DNA from: Thiohalocapsa sp964524185
Lineage (GTDB): Bacteria; Pseudomonadota; Gammaproteobacteria; Chromatiales; Chromatiaceae
Assembly (NCBI GenBank): GCA_964524185.1
Contig: CAZGCI010000001.1
Coordinates: 1-64,000 of the forward strand
Direction: 5' to 3'
DNA: 64,000 nt
The notes under the pieces are model-generated. The model was given only the letters and a program-made list of their open reading frames with translations. It did no database searches and had not been told where the DNA came from. Shown piece after piece: positions 50,777-59,712 of this stretch; within the stretch, counting starts at the first letter, position 1; the number at the start of each line of letters is the position of its first letter. A program made the position numbers and the translations under genes.

Positions 50777-51559
50777 ATGATCGGTCTCTTCGGTGGCACC
50801 TTCGATCCGGTGCATTTCGGACACCTGCGCACGGCGCTGGAGGTGCAGGAGGCGCTTGGGCTGCGCGAGGTGCGCCTGCTGCCGCTCAATGTCGCCGTGC
50901 ATCGCGCCCAGCCCGCCGCAACGGGTGCGCTGCGGCTCAGGATGCTCCAGGCCGCCGTGGCCCAAACCCCCGCACTGGTGGCCGACAACCGGGAGCTGTG
51001 CCGCCCAGGCCGCTCTTATACCGTGGATACGCTGAGCGAATTCCGCGCAGCGCTGGGGCCCGATGTGCCGCTGTGTCTATTGATCGGCGGCGACGCCTTC
51101 AATGCCTTCTTCGAGTGGCATCGGCCCCGGGACATTTTGGGACTCGCACACCTCGCCGTGATGCACCGCCCTGGCAGTCCGCAGCCGCGCGATGCCGCCC
51201 TGCGTGCGGAGCTGGAGCACCGCCGCGCAGAGCAGGCAGGGGATTTGCAAGCGGCGCCCGCGGGGCGCATCTGGCTGCAATCGGTGACGCAGCTCGATAT
51301 CTCATCGACTCGGATCCGCCGCGCCATCGCGAGCGGACGCAGCGCGCGCTTCCTCTTGCCTGATCCGGTACTGGATATGGCCCTCGCCGCTGGCTGTTAC
51401 GCCGATGCGGCCTTGTTGGCCGATTCCGATACGGCGGGCCCAGAAACAGCGGGCCCAGAAACAGCGGGCCCAGAAACAGCGGGTCCAGAAGCGTCAGGCC
51501 CAGACGCAGCAGCACCCAACTCCGAATCTCCAGTCCAGAGGGGACATAATGCAGCTTGA
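50777..51559 (+). CDS. nadD: nicotinate-nucleotide adenylyltransferase
   Basis: A 260-aa NadD, which adenylates nicotinate mononucleotide in NAD synthesis. GLFGGTFDPVHFGHLR has the nucleotidyltransferase HxGH motif and ISSTRIRRAIASGRS the second one. The core ends near residue 215; about 45 further residues include a TAGPE pentapeptide repeat (51434-51508). The gene overlaps rsfS by 11 bases, so the tail covers the rsfS start. Confidence 0.94.
   Translation: MIGLFGGTFDPVHFGHLRTALEVQEALGLREVRLLPLNVAVHRAQPAATGALRLRMLQAAVAQTPALVADNRELCRPGRSYTVDTLSEFRAALGPDVPLCLLIGGDAFNAFFEWHRPRDILGLAHLAVMHRPGSPQPRDAALRAELEHRRAEQAGDLQAAPAGRIWLQSVTQLDISSTRIRRAIASGRSARFLLPDPVLDMALAAGCYADAALLADSDTAGPETAGPETAGPETAGPEASGPDAAAPNSESPVQRGHNAA
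51434..51508 (+). repeat. 15-bp tandem repeat in the nadD 3' end
   Basis: Five 15-base units with consensus GCGGGCCCAGAAACA; the first three are identical and the last two degenerate. They encode TAGPE pentapeptides in the extra C-terminal tail of NadD. Unit length is a multiple of three, so copy changes would keep the frame. Confidence 0.9.
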
Positions 51560-51923
51560 GCAACTGAAAGACTTGGTCGTCGAGACCCTGAACGACATGA
51601 AGGCCCGCGACATTGTCGTCATGGATGTCCGCGGCAAGACCAGCGTGACGGACTATATGGTGGTCGCCTCCGGTACCTCGGACCGGCACGTCAAGGCCGT
51701 CGCCGAGACCGTTGGCTACCGCGCCAAAGAGGCCGGCGAGCCGCCCCTCGGCAGCGAGGGCATTGCCGATGGGGAGTGGGCGCTGGTGGACCTGAACGGC
51801 GTTGTTCTGCACGTCATGTTGCCCAAGGTGCGGGACTTCTACAATCTCGAGCGGCTGTGGTCCGCGCCGGCCCTGGTCGCTGAGACCATGCCGCGGCAGA
51901 CCATGGCGGCCGGGCGCGCCTGA
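51549..51923 (+). CDS. rsfS: ribosomal silencing factor RsfS
   Basis: A 124-aa RsfS (Iojap family): LKDLVVETLNDMKARDIVVMDVRGKTSVTDYMVVASG and GEWALVDLNGVVLHVMLPKVRDFYNLERLW. It binds ribosomal protein L14 and blocks subunit joining in starvation. It follows nadD with an 11-base overlap, a common pairing. Confidence 0.95.
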   Translation: MQLEQLKDLVVETLNDMKARDIVVMDVRGKTSVTDYMVVASGTSDRHVKAVAETVGYRAKEAGEPPLGSEGIADGEWALVDLNGVVLHVMLPKVRDFYNLERLWSAPALVAETMPRQTMAAGRA

Positions 51924-51960
51924 GCCGTGCCGGCGCGGGCATCGGCGCGGATGTTGCCGT

Positions 51961-52998
51961 GTGGACCGCTTCGATCGCATCTTCGAGCTGAACCGTATCC
52001 TCCAGGGCGCGCGGCGGCCGGTTTCGCGTCGGCGCCTGGAGGAGGAGCTCGAGTGTTCCCGGGCGACGGTGAAGCGCATCATCGAGGACATGCGCCTCTA
52101 CCTGCACGCGCCGATCGTCTATGATCGAGAGCACAATGGCTATTGTTACGATGAGTCCGAGGGCGGCATGTACGAGCTGCCGGGCCTCTGGTTCAACGCC
52201 TCAGAACTGCATGCACTGCTGACGGTGCAGCAGCTGCTGGCCGACGTGCAGCCTGGCCTGTTGGAGCCTGTATTGAAGCCGCTGCAACAGCGGATCGACG
52301 GGCTGCTGGAGCTTCAGCGCACTGGCTCCGAAGGGCTGCAGGGCCGCATTCGCATGCTGCAGATGGCCGCGCGCTATAACGCGGAGCAGGGCGGGGCGAT
52401 CTTCCAGACCGTCGCCGGCGCCTTGGCCCAGCGCCGACGCCTGCGTCTGCGCTACTACAACCGCTGGCAGGAAGCCCGTGCTGAGCGCGATGTCTCACCG
52501 CAGCGGTTGGTGCACTATCGGGACAATTGGTATCTGGATGGCTGGTGTCACCTGCGCGAGGGCCTGCGCACCTTTGCCATTGACGCCGTTGAGCGTGCAG
52601 AGACCTTGGGCGCGCCGGCCATGGAGGTGCCTGCAGCGGCACTGGACAGCCATTTCGCGAGCTCCTACGGTATCTTCGCCGGTACGCCGGAGCACGAGGC
52701 CGTGCTGCGCTTTAGCGCTACTCGCGCCCGTTACGTGGCCAAAGAGCGTTGGCATCGCGATCAGCGGGGGCAGCTGCTCGGCGACGGCCGGTACGAGCTG
52801 CGGGTGCCCTACAGCAACCCCGCGGAGCTCATCATGGATATTCTCAAATTTGGCCCGGAGGTGGAGGTCGTGGCCCCTCTGACCCTGCGGGAGGCCGTGG
52901 CCGAGCGTTTGCGACAGGCATTGCAGCGCTACGGCGAGGGCGCCGAACAAGCCGAGCTGCGTCCGGGTGCGGCAACCCTGGCCGGTGATGTCGCTTGA
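51961..52998 (+). CDS. WYL-domain transcriptional regulator
   Basis: A 345-aa protein with an N-terminal helix-turn-helix (RPVSRRRLEEELECSRATVKRIIEDMR, residues about 18-45) and a WYL domain (RLVHYRDNWYLDGWCHLREGLRTFAIDAVERAE, about 180-215), followed by a WCX-type extension. WYL regulators sense ligands or nucleic acids. The start is a GTG at 51961, matching VDRFDRIFELNRIL. Its target is unknown. Confidence 0.9.
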   Translation: MDRFDRIFELNRILQGARRPVSRRRLEEELECSRATVKRIIEDMRLYLHAPIVYDREHNGYCYDESEGGMYELPGLWFNASELHALLTVQQLLADVQPGLLEPVLKPLQQRIDGLLELQRTGSEGLQGRIRMLQMAARYNAEQGGAIFQTVAGALAQRRRLRLRYYNRWQEARAERDVSPQRLVHYRDNWYLDGWCHLREGLRTFAIDAVERAETLGAPAMEVPAAALDSHFASSYGIFAGTPEHEAVLRFSATRARYVAKERWHRDQRGQLLGDGRYELRVPYSNPAELIMDILKFGPEVEVVAPLTLREAVAERLRQALQRYGEGAEQAELRPGAATLAGDVA

Positions 52999-53025
52999 CC
53001 TTCAGCTGGAACGCGTCCTGCTCAG

Positions 53026-53532
53026 GTGGCAACGAAACAGCGCATTACCCTTATAGCCGCACTCGCCCGCAACGGCGTCATCGGCCGAGACAACGCGCTG
53101 CCGTGGCGCCTGCCTGCAGACCTGGCCCACTTCAAGCGCCTAACGCTGGACAAGCCCTTGGTCATGGGGCGGCGCACCTGGGAATCCTTGCCGGGGCTGT
53201 TACCACGGCGCCGGCATATCGTCATTTCGTCGGACCCCGACTACCACGCCGCGGGCTGTGACCACGTCACGTCGCCGGCGGCGGCCCTCGCCGCCGCCGG
53301 CGAGGCGCCGGAGGTGATGGTGGTGGGCGGTGCGGCGGTGTACGCGGCGCTGCTGCACCGAGCGACGCACATGGCACTCACGCTGGTGGATGCGGACGTG
53401 CCGGGGGATGTGCGCTTCCCCGACTGGTCGCCGGCAGACTGGCGGGAGATCTCCCGCGAGCATCGTCGGGCGGACGCCCGCAACGCCTACGCGCTGGACT
53501 TCGTCCTGCTGGAGCGAGACGTCACCCAGTAG
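53026..53532 (+). CDS. folA: dihydrofolate reductase
   Basis: A 168-aa DHFR: ITLIAALARNGVIGRDNALPWRLPADLAHFKRLT, then GRRTWESLPG, and VMVVGGAAVYAALL. It makes tetrahydrofolate for one-carbon metabolism. The start is GTG at 53026. It converges with tal. Confidence 0.95.
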   Translation: MATKQRITLIAALARNGVIGRDNALPWRLPADLAHFKRLTLDKPLVMGRRTWESLPGLLPRRRHIVISSDPDYHAAGCDHVTSPAAALAAAGEAPEVMVVGGAAVYAALLHRATHMALTLVDADVPGDVRFPDWSPADWREISREHRRADARNAYALDFVLLERDVTQ

Positions 53533-53610
53533 GCGTTGGAGCGAGCCTCGGGGTGAGCCGCAGGCGGAGGAATCCCGCGACCGCCAGACGGCGCGCCGGT
53601 GGCGCAGGGC

Positions 53611-54579
53611 TCAGCAGTTGCGGCAGATTTCGTGCGCGAAGGATTCCAGCTTGCGCGTGTCGGCGGCAAACAGCCGAATGCCCTCGGCGAGCTTCTCGGT
53701 GGCCATGGCGTCCTCGTTCACGCACCACCGGAAGGCCTTCTCATCGAACCGCTGCTCTGGGATATCCATGGTCGCGGCGGCGGCTGGGTCCAGCTTACGA
53801 GGCACATCGCCGTCGGACTCGGCCAGCTCAGCGAGCAGCTTGGGCGCGATGGTGAGGTAGTCGCAGCCAGCGAGTTCCAGGATCTCGTCCACATTGCGGA
53901 AGCTCGCGCCCATGACGATGGTTCCGTAGCCGTGACGCTTGTAATAGTTGAAGATCTCTGTAACGGACTTCACGCCTGGGTCTTCATCCGCTGGGTAGCC
54001 CGACACATTCTCGGCGTTCTTATACCAGTCCAAAATCCGGCCGACGAAGGGCGAGATGAGGGTCACGCCGGCATCGGCGCAGGCCAGCGCCTGCGGGAAA
54101 CTGAACAGCAGCGTCAGGTTACAGTGGATGCCGCGACGCTGGAGTACCTCGGCGGCGCGGATGCCCTCCCAGGTGGATGCGATCTTGAACAGGACCCGGT
54201 CTTTTGGATCCACTCCGATGTCCTGGTAGAGCTCAATGAGCCCCTCACAGCGTGCGATGGTGCCTTCGGTGTCGAAGGAGAGGCGCGCGTCGATCTCGGT
54301 GGACACGCGACCGGGCACGATCTGCAAGATCTCCGCACCGAAGTTCACCGCAAGCTTATCCATGGTCCAGCGCGCCTGCTGCAGCTGGCTGCTGCCGCGC
54401 TCCTGGCCGAAGGCGACAGCATCTTCCACCAGGTGTCGGTACTGTGGCAGCTGGGCCGCCTTGTAGAGCAGTGAGGGATTGGTGGTGGCGTCCTGCGGCT
54501 TATATTCGGCGATGCTGTCGAAGTCGCCGGTGTCGGCGACGACGGTGGTCATGGTCTTGAGTTGGTCAAGCTTGCTCAT
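53611..54579 (-). CDS. tal: transaldolase (TalB type)
   Basis: A 322-aa transaldolase of the pentose phosphate pathway. The Schiff-base lysine is Lys132 (RVLFKIASTWEG), the same number as in E. coli TalB; DATTNPSLL near residue 30 is also diagnostic. The ATG at 54579 begins MSKLDQLKTMTTVVADTGD. Confidence 0.97.
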   Translation of the reverse strand: MSKLDQLKTMTTVVADTGDFDSIAEYKPQDATTNPSLLYKAAQLPQYRHLVEDAVAFGQERGSSQLQQARWTMDKLAVNFGAEILQIVPGRVSTEIDARLSFDTEGTIARCEGLIELYQDIGVDPKDRVLFKIASTWEGIRAAEVLQRRGIHCNLTLLFSFPQALACADAGVTLISPFVGRILDWYKNAENVSGYPADEDPGVKSVTEIFNYYKRHGYGTIVMGASFRNVDEILELAGCDYLTIAPKLLAELAESDGDVPRKLDPAAAATMDIPEQRFDEKAFRWCVNEDAMATEKLAEGIRLFAADTRKLESFAHEICRNC

Positions 54580-54819
54580 ATCAGGCTCCGAGCGGAATGT
54601 CGCCGGACGGATGTTGACCGCGCCGACCCCAACCTCACAAGGTCCGGGCGCTATCCTGCCATTGGTAGTTCGGGATATCCCGTATCGGCGCTGCTGGCGC
54701 CCAGGGGTTTGTGAGAAGCACTCCCAAGGACTGTCGCCGCTTTGCAATCTGTCAGCCGCGGCGGCCAATGGCTGTTGCTCGGTTGAGAATACCAATCACG
54801 CCAACTGCATCTCATCGCC

Positions 54820-56412
54820 ATGGACTTGCTGCTGACGACCACTGCCGGTGCGGAGCAGGATATGGACGCGGCGCTCGCCCTGATCCGCGCCCACCTGCAT
54901 TGTGCGCCCGAGGCCCTCGTGCCCGTCCGGCGGCGCTTTTTCGACAGTTTCGAGTGGAGCCTCTACGCCGCCGATGCGGCGTTGGAGGAGATCAGCGCCG
55001 AGGGTCGACGCGAGCTCGTGTGGCAGGACCTCGCCGACCAGGGCAGGGTGCTGGCTCGGCAGTTGATCGATGCGGAGCCCGGTCTCATCGGAGAGCTCCC
55101 GCCGGGGCCGGTGCGCGAGCGTCTGGCGCCACTCCTAGGCGTGCGCCGCCTGCTCAGCGTGGCCTCCCTGAGCGGTATCCGCCGCACGCTGCGCGTGCTG
55201 AACGACGATGACAAGACCGTCGCGCGCATCCTGCTGGAACAGACGCATGTCGAGCGCGCGGATGGCCATGCGGCGGTGGCGCTGCCACTGCGGCTACAGC
55301 TCATCGGCGTGCGAGGCCACAAGGCGGAGGCCGTGTCGGTCGCCCGTCAGTTGCAGACCATCCTGGCGTTGGTATCCGCGCCGGCACCGCTGTACCTGGA
55401 TGCCCTCGCAGCCGCGGACTGCCGCCCGGGCAGCTACTCGTCGAAGCTGGATTATCGACTCGATCCGGCACAGTCGGCGGAAGCCGCCACGCGAGCCATT
55501 CTGCTTGGCCTGCTGGACACGCTAGACGCGAATGTTGACGGCGCTCGGCAGGCCCTGGACCCGGAGTTCCTGCATGACCTGCGCGTAGCCACCCGGCGCA
55601 CGCGCTCGGCGCTTAGCCAGATCAAGGGCGTGCTGCCGTCGGCCGTCGTCGACGACTTCAAGCTCCGCTTCGCCTGGCTGCAGCAGGTCACGGGCCCCGT
55701 GCGGGACCTGGACGTCTCTTTGCTGGACTTTCCGCAGCGCAAGGCCGCCCTGCCGCCGCCGCTGCGCGATGACCTGGATCCGCTGCGGCACTGGCTCGAA
55801 TGGCACCACAGCGCCGAGCAAAAGGCACTGTCGGAGGTGCTGGACAGCGCGCGCTTCAAGGCCCTGCTGCGGGACTGGCGCACCTTTCTGGAGGCTCGCG
55901 CCGGCAACGGCGCCGAGCACGCCACCACGCCCGTGAAGGTCGTAGCCGACAAGCGTATTCGGCGCATGCTTAAGCGTGTGCGCAAGGAAGGGCGAGCCAT
56001 CAACCCTGCGTCGCCGCCCGAGGACCTCCATGAACTGCGCAAGAGCTGCAAAAAACTCCGGTACCTCATGGAATTTTTCCAGAGCCTGTACCCGACGCAC
56101 GAGATCAAGGTGCTCATCAAACAGACCAAGGTGTTGTTAGACAATTTGGGCGGCTTCCAGGATCTTGCCGTGCAGGCGGACCACCTGCGTGAGACCGCCG
56201 TCGCCATGCACGCCCAAGGTGCAGCGCCGGTGCCCACACTGCTCGCCATAGGCGCACTCATCGGCCAGCTGTTGGAGCAGCAGCAGCGGGCGCGGCGCGA
56301 GCTGGCGCGCATCTTCGCGGGCTTCGACAGCGCGGAGCAGACGTCAGTCTGTCGACGGCTGTTTGCCGCCACGCGCGCCGGCCCCGCGGCGCCGGCGGAG
56401 CGGGACGCATGA
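54820..56412 (+). CDS. CHAD-domain protein, 530 aa
   Basis: A C-terminal CHAD domain (about residues 215-500) with its conserved histidine-rich helices: DPEFLHDLRVATRRTRSAL and DLHELRKSCKKLRYLMEFF. CHAD proteins bind polyphosphate. The N-terminal 200 residues are of unknown fold. It is followed with a 4-base overlap by a ParA-like remnant. Confidence 0.88.
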   Translation: MDLLLTTTAGAEQDMDAALALIRAHLHCAPEALVPVRRRFFDSFEWSLYAADAALEEISAEGRRELVWQDLADQGRVLARQLIDAEPGLIGELPPGPVRERLAPLLGVRRLLSVASLSGIRRTLRVLNDDDKTVARILLEQTHVERADGHAAVALPLRLQLIGVRGHKAEAVSVARQLQTILALVSAPAPLYLDALAAADCRPGSYSSKLDYRLDPAQSAEAATRAILLGLLDTLDANVDGARQALDPEFLHDLRVATRRTRSALSQIKGVLPSAVVDDFKLRFAWLQQVTGPVRDLDVSLLDFPQRKAALPPPLRDDLDPLRHWLEWHHSAEQKALSEVLDSARFKALLRDWRTFLEARAGNGAEHATTPVKVVADKRIRRMLKRVRKEGRAINPASPPEDLHELRKSCKKLRYLMEFFQSLYPTHEIKVLIKQTKVLLDNLGGFQDLAVQADHLRETAVAMHAQGAAPVPTLLAIGALIGQLLEQQQRARRELARIFAGFDSAEQTSVCRRLFAATRAGPAAPAERDA

Positions 56413-56615
56413 CGGTTCTCGGCGTGTACAGCATCAAGGGCGGCGTCGGCACGACCTCTAGCACCGTCAATCCGTCGCATCTCGCGACGGCCGAGGGCTG
56501 CCCCACCCTGGCGCTGGAGGTCGCGCGCATGGGCCTGCACCGGCTGCCGCTGCCGACCTATGCGCCGTCCAGCGCGTATCGCGCATGCTGGAAGGAGGCC
56601 ATCGCGACGCTTTGA
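56409..56615 (+). pseudogene. remnant of a ParA-like ATPase gene
   Basis: The frame starts MTVLGVYSIKGGVGTTSSTVNPSHLA, close to the ParA/MinD start with the deviant Walker A KGGVGKT, but the catalytic lysine is replaced (KGGVGTT) and the sequence loses all similarity after about 40 residues; a ParA protein needs over 200. Overlap with the CHAD gene is ATGA. It looks like a decayed CHAD-linked ParA partner. Confidence 0.7.
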
Positions 56616-56663
56616 CCGGCAAGCCGCCGTAACGACGGGCGCACTGCTGCACGCTGAGTACCG

Positions 56664-57644
56664 CTATGCTGCGCCGCGCACCGCGCGCAGGATCCGCTCC
56701 TCCAGCCAGTACACCGGCCGCCACGGCCAGCGCCCGGCGACGAAACCCACATGGCCGCCGGTGGGGCTGAGCTCGAGGGTGACACCGGGGCCGAGCTCAT
56801 GGGCAAAGGGCAGGCTCGCCGGAAACAGGAAGGGGTCGTCGGCCGCTTGGATGACGAGGGTCGGTGTGCGGATGTTGGGCAAGTACTGCCGGCAGCTGGC
56901 CCGCTGGTAATAGTCGAAGACGCCGGCGAAACCGTTCAGGGGTGCCGTGATTTGGTCATCGAAGGTATTGAAGTTACCGATCGCGTCAAGGTCGAGGCGG
57001 GGGTCCAGTGCGGCCGGCCATGGGCGTGCATCGAATTTGCGCCGGAAGCTGCGCTTGAGTCGTTGCACCAGGTGGCCGCGGTAGACGCGTGAGAAGCCGA
57101 GCTCCAGTCGCAGCATCGCGTCGCGCAGCACAAAGGGCACCGAGACGGCAATGCCCTGCGCAATGGCGACGTCGGAGCGGCCTTCACCGAGATACTTCAG
57201 AAGCAGGTTACCACCGAGGGAGAAGCCCACTGCGGTCCGCGGTGGCCCGTCTGGGTCCGCGGCCAGCACCGCGAGCACCGCGGCGAGGTCGTCGCTGGCC
57301 CCGGAGTGGTAGGAGCGGTCGAGCCGGTTCGGCTCGTCGCCGGCGCCACGTAGGTGCATGAATACGGGCCGGAAACCCTCGTGGGCGAGGCGCGTGACCA
57401 GCGCGCCGGCGTAGTGCGAGCGTAGGTCGCCCTCGAGCCCGTGAATAATGAGCACCGACGGTCCATCGGTGTCGCCCACGGCCAGGTCGATGAAGTCTCC
57501 GTCGGTCAGCTCGATCCGACGCCGTCGCAGCCGCAGGGCGGGGGTGGGCGGCGCCCGTCGCGCCAGGCTGCCCCACAGCGTTTGTGCATGTGGCCCCGGT
57601 AGCCACCAGGCGGGGCGGAAGTCGCTTGTGACAATTTGACCCAT
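56664..57644 (-). CDS. YheT-family alpha/beta hydrolase
   Basis: A 326-aa hydrolase of the YheT type: WWLPGPHAQTLWGSL, VLIIHGLEGDLRSHYA, the nucleophile elbow GFSLGGNLLLKYL, and a C-terminal TPTGGHVGFV with the catalytic histidine. Substrate unknown. The ATG at 57644 is chosen from the conserved start; the frame runs on upstream. Confidence 0.9.
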   Translation of the reverse strand: MGQIVTSDFRPAWWLPGPHAQTLWGSLARRAPPTPALRLRRRRIELTDGDFIDLAVGDTDGPSVLIIHGLEGDLRSHYAGALVTRLAHEGFRPVFMHLRGAGDEPNRLDRSYHSGASDDLAAVLAVLAADPDGPPRTAVGFSLGGNLLLKYLGEGRSDVAIAQGIAVSVPFVLRDAMLRLELGFSRVYRGHLVQRLKRSFRRKFDARPWPAALDPRLDLDAIGNFNTFDDQITAPLNGFAGVFDYYQRASCRQYLPNIRTPTLVIQAADDPFLFPASLPFAHELGPGVTLELSPTGGHVGFVAGRWPWRPVYWLEERILRAVRGAA

Positions 57645-57712
57645 GTTGATCGACCGCACTGACCGTAACCTTGGACATACTGGCGCCGCGCCTGATCCGC
57701 CATGGATTGCAG

Positions 57713-59521
57713 CTAGCCCACCTGGCGCGCGTACAGCGCTGCATAGGCGCCAGCCTCGTCCATGAGCTCGGCGTGGCTGCCCTCCTCGATGACGCGGCCG
57801 TGCTCCAGCACCAGCACGCGGTCCGCCTGACGCACAGCGCTCAGCCGATGGGCGATGATGAGCGTGGTACGCCCGGCAAGGAAGCGCGACAACGCTGCGT
57901 GCAGCTGCGCTTCCGTGGTGGCATCCAGCGCCGAGGTGGCCTCGTCCAAGATGACGACCTTCGGGTCTGCCAGCACCATCCGTGCCACCGCGAGGCGCTG
58001 GCGCTGACCGCCCGAGAGGCGCACACCGTTGCGCCCGACGATGGTGTCGAGGCCCTGCGGCAGGTCGGCCACCACCTCGGCAAGCTGGGCGACGCGCAGC
58101 GCCTGCCAAAGCTTGTCGTCCGGTATGCCCCGTCCGAGGGTAAGGTTGAGGCGCAGGCTATCGTTGAAGAGGGCGGGGTGCTGGAGCACGGTCGCGACGT
58201 TGTCGCGCACCACGTCCATGCCGATGCGCTCCACCGGCACGCCGTCGAAGCGCACCCGACCGCCGCTCGGTGCATAGAGCCCGAGGAGCACCTGCACCAG
58301 GGTGGTCTTGCCGCCCCCGCTGGCGCCGACAATGGCGACCTTCTCGCCAGCGGCCAGGTTGAACGAGATGCCGTTGAGCACCCGCGGCCCAGCACCATAG
58401 GCGAAGGTCAGGTCGGAGACGGCCACGTACACTGCCCGCTTGCCGGCGAAGGGGTTCTCCGCATGCGGCCAGGCGGGCTCCCGATGCAGCGCGAGCAGCC
58501 GGTTGATTCGCTTCAAGGCGGCATCCGCAGCCTGGAAGGCGTACTGCACGTTCAGCACCTCCTGCACCGGTCCCATCATGAACCAGAGGTAGGCGAAAAC
58601 TGCCAGCATCTCGCCGATGGTGAGGTCGGAGAACAGCACCATCAGCATGCTCACCGCCCGGAACAGGTCGAAACCGAACAGAAACACGGTGAAGGACAGC
58701 CGATTTGCGGCGTCGCTTTTCCAGGTGAAGGCGCACGACCAGCGGCGGATGGCGTCGGCGGTGTCGATGCCGCGGCCGATGAAGAAGCGCTCACGATTGG
58801 CGGCACGGATCTGTTGGATAGCGTCCAGCGTCTCCGTCAGGCTTTGGGTGAAGGCCTCGTAGGCGGCGTTCTCGCGCCGCTTCATCTCTTTGACGCGGCG
58901 GCCAAAGACCAGGGTGACGTAGATGACAGCGGGATTCAGTAGCAGAATAAACAGCCCAAGCTGCCAGTGCATCCACAGCAACACTGCGGCGGTGCCGAGG
59001 ATGCTCAGCACGGCGACGATGAACTTGGCAACGGCGCTACCGATGAACTCATCCACGGCGTCTACGTCCGTGACCAGGTGTGAGGCGACGGTGCCGCTGC
59101 CGAGGGTCTCGTACTCGGCCATGGAGACGCGCCGGAGTCGCGCCAGTAGGGCGCTGCGGATGCGAAAGACGATAGCCTTGGAAATTACGGTGAACTGCCT
59201 GCTCTGCACAACGGCAAGCCCTACGGACAGCGCCCGCAGCCCGATGGATGCCCCCAGCACCGCTAGCACGTACAGCACCGGGCCGTGCCAGTCCGGCGGG
59301 AAGACGCGGTTCATGAGCGCGACGGCCGCTCCCGGGCTGTCCAGCAACACCTCGTCCACCAGCAGCGGCATCAACAGCGGTACCGGCACCGCGGCGAGGG
59401 TGGCGAGCACGGCAACGACGTTTGCAAGCACCAGCGCACGGCGGTGTTCGCCGGCCATGGCGAGCAGGTGCGACCAGCGGTACGCGGCCGTTGCGGTCGA
59501 TGCGATGGCGTCTTGGGACAT
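57713..59521 (-). CDS. ABC-type exporter (membrane and ATPase domains fused)
   Basis: A 602-aa half-transporter: about six membrane segments in residues 1-320, Walker A VGASGGGKTTLVQ near residue 398 and signature LSGGQRQRLAVARM near 504, Walker B VVILDEATSALD after it. It has no peptidase domain, so it is MsbA-like rather than a bacteriocin exporter. It is divergent from a tolC homologue (191 bases apart), which suggests an export function with it; the substrate is unknown. Confidence 0.92.
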   Translation of the reverse strand: MSQDAIASTATAAYRWSHLLAMAGEHRRALVLANVVAVLATLAAVPVPLLMPLLVDEVLLDSPGAAVALMNRVFPPDWHGPVLYVLAVLGASIGLRALSVGLAVVQSRQFTVISKAIVFRIRSALLARLRRVSMAEYETLGSGTVASHLVTDVDAVDEFIGSAVAKFIVAVLSILGTAAVLLWMHWQLGLFILLLNPAVIYVTLVFGRRVKEMKRRENAAYEAFTQSLTETLDAIQQIRAANRERFFIGRGIDTADAIRRWSCAFTWKSDAANRLSFTVFLFGFDLFRAVSMLMVLFSDLTIGEMLAVFAYLWFMMGPVQEVLNVQYAFQAADAALKRINRLLALHREPAWPHAENPFAGKRAVYVAVSDLTFAYGAGPRVLNGISFNLAAGEKVAIVGASGGGKTTLVQVLLGLYAPSGGRVRFDGVPVERIGMDVVRDNVATVLQHPALFNDSLRLNLTLGRGIPDDKLWQALRVAQLAEVVADLPQGLDTIVGRNGVRLSGGQRQRLAVARMVLADPKVVILDEATSALDATTEAQLHAALSRFLAGRTTLIIAHRLSAVRQADRVLVLEHGRVIEEGSHAELMDEAGAYAALYARQVG

Positions 59522-59712
59522 TTCTGCAACAGAAACCCAGCTGTTTTAGCGTCAGGGGGCGGAGGATGATCGCTTAGTGGATTGACCCAAATGGAGTTAT
59601 CCGAATACACGTGGGATGATGCTGAGAGACGGCATTTGTGGCATAGCGACACCGTCACCTATACTCTCCGATGCCGCCCCACCGCCCATGCCAACCGGCC
59701 CTGCGAGAGCCT

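Noticed and set aside
51434..51508. CRISPR-like array in nadD
   Set aside because: The units are contiguous 15-mers without spacers and lie inside a coding frame.
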